Below are positions 6,077-12,863 of a stretch of DNA of 18,679 nt, piece by piece. This stretch comes from Kiritimatiellia bacterium (GTDB lineage: Bacteria; Verrucomicrobiota; Kiritimatiellia; RFP12; UBA1067). Location: assembly GCA_017405115.1 (NCBI GenBank), contig JAFRBA010000124.1, forward strand, positions 1 to 18,679. The letters are read 5' to 3'. The position numbers were made by a program, and so were the translations under genes. The notes under the pieces were generated by a model. It made no database searches, was not told the origin of the DNA, and saw only the letters and a list, made by a program, of their open reading frames with translations. Position 1 is the first letter of the stretch. Each line of letters opens with the position of its first letter.

Positions 6077-7549
6077 GTGGCAAGCGAGCTCGTAAGGCAG
6101 CGGCTCAGGGATGTCCCGAACCGCCCCGGCTGTTATCTCATGAGAGACCGCCGGGGCGTCATCATCTACGTCGGCAAGGCCAAGAACCTGCGCCGCCGCG
6201 TCAGCTCCTACTTTCGGCCGGGCGCCCGGCACCCGCCGAAGGTCCGCTCCATGGTCGACACCGTCTACGACTTCGAGTTCATGACGGTCAGGAACGAGGC
6301 CGAGTCGCTCCTGACCGAAGCCTCGCTGATCAAGAAGTACAAGCCGCGCTTCAACATCCTGATGCGTGACGACAAGCGCTACCTCGCGCTCCGGGCCGAC
6401 CCCGCGGCCCCATGGCCGCGCTTCACCTGCTGCCGCATCGTGCGCGACGACGGCGCGCGCTACTTCGGCCCGTTCCCCTCCGCCCCCGTCGTGAGAGCGG
6501 CGAAGGACTTCGTCGAGAAGCGATACGGCATCCGCGAGTGCGAAGCCATCGAGCCCGACGAGGAGACGCACCGGCACTGCCTTGCGGACGTCATACGCAC
6601 CTGCTCCGCGCCCTGCCTCGGCCGCGTGACGCGCGAAGAGTACGCCGCGCGCTTCGAGGAGGCCTGCGCCTTCCTCGAGGGCAAGCGCCAGTCGGAGCTC
6701 TCCGCCCTCGAGCAGTCGATGCGCTCCGCCGCGGATAAGGGCGACTTCGAGAAGGCCGCGCGTCTGCGCGACACCCTGTTCGCCCTGCGCGAGATGACCA
6801 AGGCGCACTTCGTAAGGAAGTCGCCCGAGCTCCGCCGCGACGACGCCGAACGGGGACTGGCCGAGCTCGCGGAGGCGCTTGGCCTCGCCTCGCCGCCGCG
6901 CATCATAGAGTGCGTCGACATCTCAAACCTCTTCGGCACCGACTCCGTGGCCTCGCTCGTCGTCGCGCGCGACGGCCTGCCCGACGGACGGCTCTACAGG
7001 CGCTTCCGCATCAAGACCATAGTCGGCGCGGACGACCCGCGGTCGATGGCGGAGGTCGTCCGCCGCCGCTACGGGCCTGACTCGTCTCTCGCCGACACGT
7101 CGCCGCGCGCCGACCTCTTCGTCTGCGACGGCGGCATAACCCAGCTGCGCGCCGCTCGCGAGGCGTTCGCGGAGGTCGGCGTGACGGACATCCCTACGAT
7201 CGGCCTCGCGGAGCGCCAGGAGGAGGTTGTCTTCGACGACGGACGGGAGAACCTGCTGTTGCCGCGCGACTCCCAGGCGCTCTTCGTGCTGACGCGCCTC
7301 AGGGACGAGGCGCACCGCTTCGCCATAACGTACCACCGGAATCTCCGCGAGCGGCACATACGCGAGTCGGTGCTGGACGAGGTGCCTGGCATCGGCGAGG
7401 CAAAGAAGACGAAGCTCCTCAGGCGCTTCAGGTCCATCTACGGCATCGCCCGCGCCAACGAGGCAGAAGTCGCCGCGGCCGCCGGGGTGAGTCCGTCCGT
7501 CGCGGCGGCGGTCCTGCATGCCGCCCGCACCGCCGCAGGCGAGAAGTAG
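6077..7549 (+). CDS. uvrC: excinuclease ABC subunit C (compact form)
   Basis: UvrC makes both incisions in nucleotide excision repair after UvrA and UvrB locate damage. The 490-aa product has a GIY-YIG nuclease domain (GCY at 18-20, YVG at 31-33, KAKNLRRRV), a cysteine set fitting the UvrC iron-sulfur site (HCLADVIRTCSAPC and an upstream RECE), a UVR motif near 205-240, an RNase H-like nuclease domain with Asp281 (ECVDISN), Asp351 (VCDGG) and His413 (DEAHR), and C-terminal helix-hairpin-helix motifs (VPGIGEAKKTKLL). It is shorter than the usual roughly 600 aa: the segment between the UVR motif and ECVDISN is only about 40 residues where E. coli UvrC has well over 100. The GTG at 6077 was chosen because it gives the standard N-terminus; upstream extensions would run through tatA. 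Confidence 0.95.
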   Translation: MASELVRQRLRDVPNRPGCYLMRDRRGVIIYVGKAKNLRRRVSSYFRPGARHPPKVRSMVDTVYDFEFMTVRNEAESLLTEASLIKKYKPRFNILMRDDKRYLALRADPAAPWPRFTCCRIVRDDGARYFGPFPSAPVVRAAKDFVEKRYGIRECEAIEPDEETHRHCLADVIRTCSAPCLGRVTREEYAARFEEACAFLEGKRQSELSALEQSMRSAADKGDFEKAARLRDTLFALREMTKAHFVRKSPELRRDDAERGLAELAEALGLASPPRIIECVDISNLFGTDSVASLVVARDGLPDGRLYRRFRIKTIVGADDPRSMAEVVRRRYGPDSSLADTSPRADLFVCDGGITQLRAAREAFAEVGVTDIPTIGLAERQEEVVFDDGRENLLLPRDSQALFVLTRLRDEAHRFAITYHRNLRERHIRESVLDEVPGIGEAKKTKLLRRFRSIYGIARANEAEVAAAAGVSPSVAAAVLHAARTAAGEK

Positions 7550-7581
7550 CGCCTCTTCCGGCAGTGTCCCGCGAACGCCAG

Positions 7582-7594
7582 GGGGACTGTCCCC
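7582..7594. repeat. 13-bp palindrome GGGGACTGTCCCC downstream of uvrC
   Basis: It is identical to the copy inside the rluA-type gene at 1191-1203. A related CAGTGTCCC lies just upstream at 7562-7570 and could pair imperfectly with GGGGGACTG to form a hairpin after uvrC. It may act as a weak transcription-end structure, or be only a dispersed repeat. No U-run follows. Confidence 0.55.
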
Positions 7595-7660
7595 GCGGGT
7601 CTTCGTGTTCAATGGCTCCAATCCCCGCGCAATGAAAACCGTCAAGTGGCGCAATTATGA

Positions 7661-7666
7661 TATAAT
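7661..7666 (+). promoter_or_regulatory. -10 box TATAAT for a leaderless GH2-CE7 transcript
   Basis: A perfect TATAAT ends 6 nt before the ATG at 7673 (intervening bases GTCCGC). Transcription should start at the A of the ATG or within a base of it. There is no ribosome binding site. No clear -35 hexamer is seen at 17 nt. Confidence 0.65.
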
Positions 7667-7672
7667 GTCCGC

Positions 7673-10600
7673 ATGAATGTGCAAATGAACGCTAGGGCTT
7701 TTCTGCTGTGGACGCAGCTGACCGCATGCTGCGGCATGGCCTGCGCGAAGGGATATGTGCCATGGAGCGGCATCGAGCCGCACCCGGCGGTAGTGAACCC
7801 GGTCTGCGCGGCAGAGGCGGGGACCGTCATCGACCTCGCGGGCGAATGGGCTTTCGTCGCCCTGAAGCCTCGTGCAGACCACTACCAGTTCTTCTGCCAA
7901 AAGCCGTTCGAGGCGACATGGGAGGGCGAACGTACGATCCGCGTCCCGGGGTCCTGGGAGAGCCAGGGCGTAGGCGACCCGGTGAGGGAGCCCCTGCGGA
8001 CGTGCTATGCCGGCGTTTGCAAGGTCTTCCCGCTTCGCCACGCCTTTGTCGGGAACGGATGGTACAGGAAGACCGTGGACCTGCCCGCCGAGTGGAAGGG
8101 ACGGCGCATCTGGCTGAAGGTCGGCGGCGTAGGCTGCCAGGGGTGGTTCTGGGTCAACGACCGACCCGTTGCCCATGTGTACGACTACTGCGCGACGCGC
8201 AAGTACGAGATCACGGACTTCGTCACGCCCGGTAAGCCCGTGAAGATCGTCGCGTCCGCGTCAAACGCCGTTGCGTCCAAGCGCGGCACGGCCGAGGCAT
8301 ACGGAACATGCGGCGGCCTTTTGCGGACCGTTGAGATAGAGGCCACCCCCGAAACCTTCATCGACGACGCATGGGTGCGCGGCCTCTTTGACGAGAAGTC
8401 GGCAGAGGTGCACGTGGTAATCGATAGGGTGCCGCCATCGGCGCGCGAGGACACGCGCCCTCCCGATGCGGCGGTTTCATCGAAACCGCCCTACCAGATT
8501 CGCGTCACCATCGACGGAACGACCGCCTCTCAACCCCTCAAACTTCTCAAACCCCTCAAACTTCTCAAACCTCTCAAACTTCCCCTCCGGGACTTCCGCC
8601 CCTGGTCTCCGGAGTCGCCGAACCTCTACACTGCGAGGGTGGAGCTTGTCTCGGCCTCCGGCGCGGTGTTCCAGACGCGCTACGAGCGTTTTGGCGTCCG
8701 CAAGATCGAGGTTCGCGGAAAGGACTTCTACCTGAACGGCAAGCCGTTCTTCCTGCGCGGCTGCGGTTTCCACGAGATAGAGCCCATCGTCGGCTACATC
8801 CCTGCCGATCGCGAGAAATGCCGCGAGATGGTGTCACGCGCGCGGGCGGCGGGCTTCAACGCCGCGCGCCTCCATACGCGGTGTCCGTTCCCCGAGTTCT
8901 TCGAGGCATGCGACGAGCTGGGGCTCCTGCTCCAGCCGGAGCTCCCGTACTACGGCGACTTCACGGAGGGCATGAACGCCTTCGAGCCGCTTGAGGACGC
9001 CGAGGAGCTATATCTCAACTACAGGCGACATCCCTCCTTCGCCATCTACTGCGGCGGGAACGAGGGTTCGTTCGGCCCGACGCTGGGGCGAGAGTTCTAC
9101 CGTTCGATCAAGGCGCGCGACCCTGACAGGCTCGTAATCGAGCAGGATTCGCACACACAGCCGCCCTGGAAGCGCGCCGGCGGACGGGGCGAGGTCGGGA
9201 AGTACACTGTTCGTGGCACCGACGACTACTTGGCCTATCCGATGAATGTCTGGGACCGCGGATCGCTCGATCCCGATTGTCCGCTCGTCTGCCACGAGTA
9301 CCTCAACCTGGCCGTCAAGGCCGATGCGCGGCTGGAGGACGACTACACGGGCCTTTGGGACAGGCCGGTGAAGCGGGCGGACCGTCTCGCATGGCTCGGC
9401 AAGTTCGGGCTCGACGCCGCCGCAGGCGACCGCCTGCAGGATGCGCAGCACGCGCTCCAGGCGGTCTGGCAGAAACGGGGCATAGAGTCGGCCCGCAAGG
9501 ATCCCTGCTGCGACGGCTATTGGTACTGGTCGCTGGCCGACTGCGTCTTCGTGAACGAGATCGGATGGACGGAAGTGATGGACGAGGAGAACTTCGCCTA
9601 CATGGGGCAGGGGCTCTTCGATCCGTTCCTCCGCGACAAGATCCGCGGGCAGACGGCGGCTGGATTTGCGACGTTCAATTCGCCTTCGTGCGTTCTCCTC
9701 GATGTGCCGGACGACAACAGGGTGTTCGTTTCAGGCGATTCGCTGGCGGCGGATTTCCTCTTTGCCAACTATGGCGAAGAGCCACTCAAGGACGCGGCGC
9801 TCGAGTGGAGCCTGGAATTGGGAGGGCGGCTGTCCCCAGCCGCCGACACGGCGCGTGAGGACACGCGCCCTCCCTTGCGTAGCCGCGTTTCCGTCGGCGA
9901 CATCCCGCTTGGCCCAGTCCGGAAGATTGCGTCGCAGAAGATCGTCTTCCCATCTGTTGAAAAGCCTGTCAAGGCGAAGCTCTCGGCGCGTGTCGGCAGC
10001 GTGTCCAACGACTGGGACTTCTGGCTTTTCCCGCGCCGGGCGAAGCGCGACGGCCGGGACATCGCCGTCGTCGGAGCAGCGCGGCCGTTCTTCGAGGCTG
10101 CGTTTGACGGCATTCTTCCGCCTAGTCGCCTGTCCGAGGCCAAGGTCGTGGTGGCGGACCATGGCTCGCCTGTCGTGTCGGAGGCGCTGGCGCGCGGACA
10201 GAGTGTCGTGGAAGTCGGCGGCATGGACGGCGCACCGAACAACAAGCTCGGCTGGTGGTTCCTTGGCGACATGCTCGGCGCGACGTTTGACGTCGAGAGC
10301 CCGCTTCTCCGCCGCATGCCGAAGTCGCCGACGCTTTCGACGCTTCATTTTCGCATGATCCGCAAGGGGCTGCGGATGCCGGTGGCGGACTTCCCCTCGT
10401 CGGCACTTGTCGCCGTCGCGGAGGGCGGTCGAGGCTGTTGGGCCCATCTGGGCGAGCGCGTGGCGAAGAATGGCGCACGCCATGTCTTCGTGCACGGCCT
10501 GGCGCTGGACCCGTCCTGGTCGGAAGCGCTCGCCCTTGTCGACGGGATCGTCGACCGCGCGCGCGAACCGGTCGCTTGTCCAGTCGCGCAAGGTTCGCCG

Positions 10601-11845
10601 GCGACCTATAAGGTGGAAGCCGACAGGGTCAGCGGCATCTACAAGTGCGGCGAGACCGCGACGTTCACGGCATGGCTGATTTCGACAAACAATCTGTCCG
10701 CAAGGCGTGCGCCGCGTGCGGTGCTTGACAACTTCGGCAAGCAGGTGCTGACGAACATGCCTTTCGACGTGACGGCCACAGGCGTCGCGTTTACGGTCTC
10801 CGGCACGCTCGCGGAGCCCGGCTTCCTGCGCCTTTCGCTGCCGCAGACGAAGGACGGGCGCAGCGACCCGTTCGTGTTCAGCGTGGGCTTCGAGCCCGAG
10901 AAGATAAGGAAGGGCAGCCCGTCGCCAGCGGACTTCGACGCGTTCTGGGCGGATGCGAAGGCGCGCCTCGCGCGCGACGTGCCGCTTGACCCGAAGGTCG
11001 TCCGCGTGCCCGAGCGCAGCACGGCCGACTTCGACTTCTACCGCGTCTCCTTCGCAACGTTCGGGCGTCGCGTCCACGGCTACATGAGCGTCCCGACGGA
11101 CAAGTCGAAGGCGCCGTTCGCTGTCGACTTCGGCGTGAACGCGGCAGGATTCGGCACCTGGACGAACGACATGAACGGCGAGAAGGACTCCATACGCGTC
11201 CAGTTCAGCGTCTATCCGTTTCCTCCAGACTGGAAGTGGAAGGAGAACGGTCTTGAGTCCGCCTACAAGGCGATGGACGCCGAGCTGATGGCGAGATACG
11301 GGGTGCAGCGCTATTGCCATGCGGGAATCTCCGAGTCGCGGGAGGAATACTTCTTCTATCCGGTGATCCTCGGCATCGACCGCGCCGTCGACTGGGTGGC
11401 GACGCGTCCAGACGTCGACCGGTCGCGCTTCCGCTACGAGGGCACGTCGCAGGGCGGCGGCTTCGGGTTCTACCTCTGCGGGCTCAACCATTCATTCACT
11501 AGGGCGGCGTTCTACGTTCCGGCAATAACCGACACCATGGGCTACCTCGCGGGGCGGGAAAGCGGCTGGCCGAGGATCGTGGAGAGCAACTCGTCCAGTC
11601 CGGAGCGCCGCGCAGCCGCGGAGAGATGGGCGCCATACTTCGACGGCGCGAACTTCGCCTCGCGCATAGCGTGTCCCGTCCGGGTCGCGGTCGGCTTCTC
11701 CGACACGTCATGTCCGCCATGCGCAGTGTATGCGGCATACAACGAGATAGCGGTTCCGGACAAGGCCATTTGCAACGGGATCGGCATGACCCATTCCTGC
11801 TTCGGCAGGTTCTACTCCGAACTCGGGCGCTGGGTGAAGGAATGA
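7673..11845 (+). CDS. secreted GH2-type glycoside hydrolase fused to CE7 acetyl xylan esterase
   Basis: The 1390-aa product starts with a signal-like stretch (ARAFLLWTQLTACCGMACA). Residues about 45-230 form a GH2 sugar-binding jelly roll (NGWYRKTVDLPAEWKG), followed by an immunoglobulin-like domain and a TIM barrel from about 345. The acid/base is Glu464 in CGGNEGS and the nucleophile probably Glu542 in CHEYLN. After a long beta-rich region (about 680-1070) comes a CE7/AXE1 alpha/beta-hydrolase domain from about 1085 (FDAFWADAKARL, VHGYMSVP) with a full triad: Ser1259 in GTSQGG, Asp1344 in FSDTSCPP and His1374 in MTHSC. It would cleave a beta-glycoside and remove acetyl groups from the same polymer. 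Two palindromic elements and a 9-bp tandem repeat are read in frame within it. The promoter is leaderless. Sugar specificity is unknown. Confidence 0.9.
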   Translation: MNVQMNARAFLLWTQLTACCGMACAKGYVPWSGIEPHPAVVNPVCAAEAGTVIDLAGEWAFVALKPRADHYQFFCQKPFEATWEGERTIRVPGSWESQGVGDPVREPLRTCYAGVCKVFPLRHAFVGNGWYRKTVDLPAEWKGRRIWLKVGGVGCQGWFWVNDRPVAHVYDYCATRKYEITDFVTPGKPVKIVASASNAVASKRGTAEAYGTCGGLLRTVEIEATPETFIDDAWVRGLFDEKSAEVHVVIDRVPPSAREDTRPPDAAVSSKPPYQIRVTIDGTTASQPLKLLKPLKLLKPLKLPLRDFRPWSPESPNLYTARVELVSASGAVFQTRYERFGVRKIEVRGKDFYLNGKPFFLRGCGFHEIEPIVGYIPADREKCREMVSRARAAGFNAARLHTRCPFPEFFEACDELGLLLQPELPYYGDFTEGMNAFEPLEDAEELYLNYRRHPSFAIYCGGNEGSFGPTLGREFYRSIKARDPDRLVIEQDSHTQPPWKRAGGRGEVGKYTVRGTDDYLAYPMNVWDRGSLDPDCPLVCHEYLNLAVKADARLEDDYTGLWDRPVKRADRLAWLGKFGLDAAAGDRLQDAQHALQAVWQKRGIESARKDPCCDGYWYWSLADCVFVNEIGWTEVMDEENFAYMGQGLFDPFLRDKIRGQTAAGFATFNSPSCVLLDVPDDNRVFVSGDSLAADFLFANYGEEPLKDAALEWSLELGGRLSPAADTAREDTRPPLRSRVSVGDIPLGPVRKIASQKIVFPSVEKPVKAKLSARVGSVSNDWDFWLFPRRAKRDGRDIAVVGAARPFFEAAFDGILPPSRLSEAKVVVADHGSPVVSEALARGQSVVEVGGMDGAPNNKLGWWFLGDMLGATFDVESPLLRRMPKSPTLSTLHFRMIRKGLRMPVADFPSSALVAVAEGGRGCWAHLGERVAKNGARHVFVHGLALDPSWSEALALVDGIVDRAREPVACPVAQGSPATYKVEADRVSGIYKCGETATFTAWLISTNNLSARRAPRAVLDNFGKQVLTNMPFDVTATGVAFTVSGTLAEPGFLRLSLPQTKDGRSDPFVFSVGFEPEKIRKGSPSPADFDAFWADAKARLARDVPLDPKVVRVPERSTADFDFYRVSFATFGRRVHGYMSVPTDKSKAPFAVDFGVNAAGFGTWTNDMNGEKDSIRVQFSVYPFPPDWKWKENGLESAYKAMDAELMARYGVQRYCHAGISESREEYFFYPVILGIDRAVDWVATRPDVDRSRFRYEGTSQGGGFGFYLCGLNHSFTRAAFYVPAITDTMGYLAGRESGWPRIVESNSSSPERRAAAERWAPYFDGANFASRIACPVRVAVGFSDTSCPPCAVYAAYNEIAVPDKAICNGIGMTHSCFGRFYSELGRWVKE
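8431..8490. repeat. composite palindromic element inside the GH2-CE7 gene, copy A
   Basis: At 8441-8464 is a 24-bp sequence that recurs with one change at 9851-9874, encoding AREDTRPP in frame both times. It is flanked by a bulged inverted repeat, GCCGCCATCGG at 8431-8441 against CCGATGCGGC at 8463-8472. A second hairpin, GGCGGTTTC/GAAACCGCC with a 3-nt loop, occupies 8470-8490. The encoded stretch sits between beta strands of the immunoglobulin-like region, where an added loop could be tolerated. Confidence 0.65.
8530..8583. repeat. 9-bp tandem repeat inside the GH2-CE7 gene
   Basis: About five copies of a CTCAAACNN unit (CTCAAACTT alternating with CTCAAACCC or CTCAAACCT) give a Leu-Lys-Leu/Pro peptide run (PLKLLKPLKLLKPLKLPL) in frame. 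The unit length keeps the frame whatever the copy number. It lies 40 bp after palindromic copy A, in the same inter-strand region of the protein. Confidence 0.75.
9820..9874. repeat. 55-bp nested palindromic element inside the GH2-CE7 gene, copy B
   Basis: The outer arms GGGAGGGCG (9820-9828) and CGCCCTCCC (9866-9874) are perfect inverted repeats. Inside are two hairpins: GGCGGCT/AGCCGCC at 9825-9844 with the loop GTCCCC, and GGCGCGTG/CACGCGCC at 9850-9869 with the loop AGGA. The second is shared with copy A at 8441. The element is read in frame as GRLSPAADTAREDTRPPL. The layout is that of a REP-like mobile palindrome. Confidence 0.7.
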
Positions 11846-11922
11846 ATGAAAAACTCACCCCGCGTCGCCGCCCCTTCTCATATCGGACACGTTGACATTG
11901 CCGATGGGTTCCTTGATTGCAT

Positions 11923-11949
11923 AACCACGAAATACACGAAGCACACGAA
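11923..11949. repeat. CACGAA repeat, three 9-bp units
   Basis: AACCACGAA, ATACACGAA and GCACACGAA follow each other without gaps. This resembles a CACGAAATACACGAA type of intergenic repeat that I recall from many environmental bacterial genomes. It does not code. Confidence 0.6.
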
Positions 11950-11980
11950 ATTCTACGGTTTGTAAGCGCTATTCTCTGCT

Positions 11981-11995
11981 TGCGTCTTCGACGCA
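11981..11995. terminator. short hairpin TGCGTC-TTC-GACGCA
   Basis: A perfect 6-bp stem with a 3-nt loop lies 136 nt after the GH2-CE7 stop codon. It has no downstream U-run, so a role as terminator is only possible; it could equally belong to a dispersed repeat. Confidence 0.3.
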
Positions 11996-12123
11996 GACGA
12001 CTTGTGGCGACATTTCGCAGTTGGCTACAAGCCCATGCCGCGCTCCAGACGTTCCAAGTCGTCGCTGCGTAGTAGCAGCAAATCACGGGAGGGCGCACCC
12101 CTTTGCCACCCAGAGTTGTACCT

Positions 12124-12179
12124 CTTCCACTTTTCCACTCTTCCACTTTTCCACCTCTCCACTCTTCCACTTTTCAACG
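12124..12179. repeat. 8-bp tandem repeat, seven units
   Basis: Units CTTCCACT and TTTCCACT alternate, with the later units slightly diverged (TTTCCACC, TCTCCACT, TTTCAACG). The array lies 35 bp upstream of the antitoxin -10 box. It lacks spacers and is not a CRISPR. It is polypyrimidine-rich on this strand. Confidence 0.8.
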
Positions 12180-12213
12180 CGCCACGCCTTTGCGACATAC
12201 GGGGGTGTTTTGC

Positions 12214-12219
12214 TATAAT
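12214..12219 (+). promoter_or_regulatory. -10 box TATAAT upstream of the antitoxin gene
   Basis: A perfect TATAAT in the context TGTTTTGCTATAAT. The antitoxin ATG is 116 nt further on, so the transcript would carry a leader of about 110 nt. That leader contains the 10-bp palindrome CCCGCGCGGG at 12257-12266, a possible operator or hairpin for autoregulation. Confidence 0.55.
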
Positions 12220-12335
12220 TCACCCGTTCCGCTTGAAAGGGCGGGGCGATAGATTTCCCGCGCGGGAGAGGGTGGATTCGATGAAGCCTCCGATTCCCGT
12301 CGAGTCTTGGCCGTGTCGAACAGGGAGGAACTGCT

Positions 12336-12560
12336 ATGCCGAAAGTAATGGAATATGACGACATGAAGGCGGAGCTGACGAAAGTGCTTGATTTCGTGGC
12401 TGATGGGCAATTGGTTGTGACCGTTCGTCGCAATGGCGTACCAGCAGTCCGCATCTCGCCCATACAAGTCTATCGCACTACAGAGCCTGATCCTGACCTC
12501 TACTGCGAAGTCAAGGGAGACTTGTTTGAAGACGAGTCATCTGACTGGGAGGATGCATGA
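12336..12560 (+). CDS. type II toxin-antitoxin antitoxin, Phd/YefM-like
   Basis: The 74-aa product (MPKVMEYDDMKAELTKVLDF, then QLVVTVRRNGVPAVRISPI, then an acidic tail ending DWEDA) fits a small antitoxin: an N-terminal DNA-binding part with the R-R-N-G-x-P strand motif seen in Phd/YefM-like proteins, and an acidic C-terminus that would wrap the toxin. A clear GGAGG ribosome binding site lies 6 nt before the ATG. The stop overlaps the start of the toxin remnant (ATGA), the usual coupling. Base composition is less GC-rich than the flanking enzymes, which fits horizontal acquisition. The frame is intact although the partner toxin is not. The exact antitoxin family is inferred from length, motif and partner. 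Confidence 0.75.
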   Translation: MPKVMEYDDMKAELTKVLDFVADGQLVVTVRRNGVPAVRISPIQVYRTTEPDPDLYCEVKGDLFEDESSDWEDA

Positions 12561-12755
12561 CCGCGATTCTCCTGGATGCCTGTGCGCTTATCTCTGCCGC
12601 TTTCGAATGAGACCATGTTTCGGGCCGGGGAATTGCCGGAACACCACAAGGATCCTGCGGATCGCATGATTATAGCATCCGCGTTGCTTGAAGACCTCGC
12701 CGTCGTTACAACAGACCGCAATTTCCCGCTTTACGGCGTTGCTACGATCCGGTAG
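12557..12755 (+). pseudogene. VapC-type PIN-domain toxin, internally deleted remnant
   Basis: The ATG overlaps the antitoxin stop and starts MTAILLDACALIS, the classic PIN N-terminus with the first catalytic Asp in LLDA. This frame stops after 17 codons. In another frame, from about 12597, the sequence reads LPLSNETMFRAGELPEHHKD, then PADRMIIASALLEDLAVVTT, then DRNFPLYGVATIR and a stop at 12755. This is the standard PIN C-terminus, with the DPADR and TTD acidic residues. A full VapC has about 130 aa; here the middle 60-70 residues, including the central Glu, are gone and the frame is shifted. The toxin should be inactive as an RNase. This is seen directly in the sequence; the family assignment is firm. 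Confidence 0.85.
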
Positions 12756-12791
12756 TTCCGCGTCTTGCCAATTTTGAACGGGAGCGGAGCC

Positions 12792-12821
12792 TTGTCGCCT
12801 GCCCGCAGTTTGGTGTATAAT
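12792..12821 (+). promoter_or_regulatory. sigma70-type promoter for the peptidase-esterase pair
   Basis: TTGTCG at 12792-12797, an 18-nt spacer and TATAAT at 12816-12821. The next ATG, 9 nt after the -10 box, opens a 10-codon frame; the peptidase ATG is at 12860 with GGAG 8 nt upstream. Confidence 0.65.
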
Positions 12822-12830
12822 AGTGCACAC

Positions 12831-12863
12831 ATGGAACGCTTAGGAAAAAGGAGTGTCGAATGA
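12831..12863 (+). CDS. possible 10-codon upstream ORF coupled to the peptidase gene
   Basis: ATG at 12831 opens MERLGKRSVE and stops at a TGA that overlaps the ATG of the peptidase gene. It lies at the very 5' end of the predicted transcript and spans the ribosome binding site of the next gene. It could set translation of the peptidase by coupling. The frame is short enough to arise by chance. Confidence 0.25.
   Translation: MERLGKRSVE

Larger units (their letters stand above)
11846..12213. other. gene-free, repeat-bearing intergenic region
   Basis: No convincing gene is present on either strand over 368 bp. It holds a 9-bp-period repeat at 11923-11949, a perfect hairpin at 11981-11995, an 8-bp tandem repeat at 12124-12179, and the approach to the antitoxin promoter. 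On the minus strand a short frame ending at 12025 reads DLLLLRSDDLERLERGMGL; it has no start and no recognisable family and may be a gene remnant or chance. Confidence 0.6.

Noticed and set aside
9731..11491. Minus-strand open frame of 586 codons
   Set aside because: Composition is Arg/His/Ala-rich without any motif, and it is antisense to the GH2-CE7 gene, which has clear catalytic residues.
12124..12179. CRISPR-like array
   Set aside because: Units are 8 bp and contiguous, with no spacers and no cas genes nearby.
12002..12358. Plus-strand open frame of 118 codons ahead of the antitoxin
   Set aside because: It crosses the 8-bp tandem array and the antitoxin promoter and has no ribosome binding site or recognisable motif.
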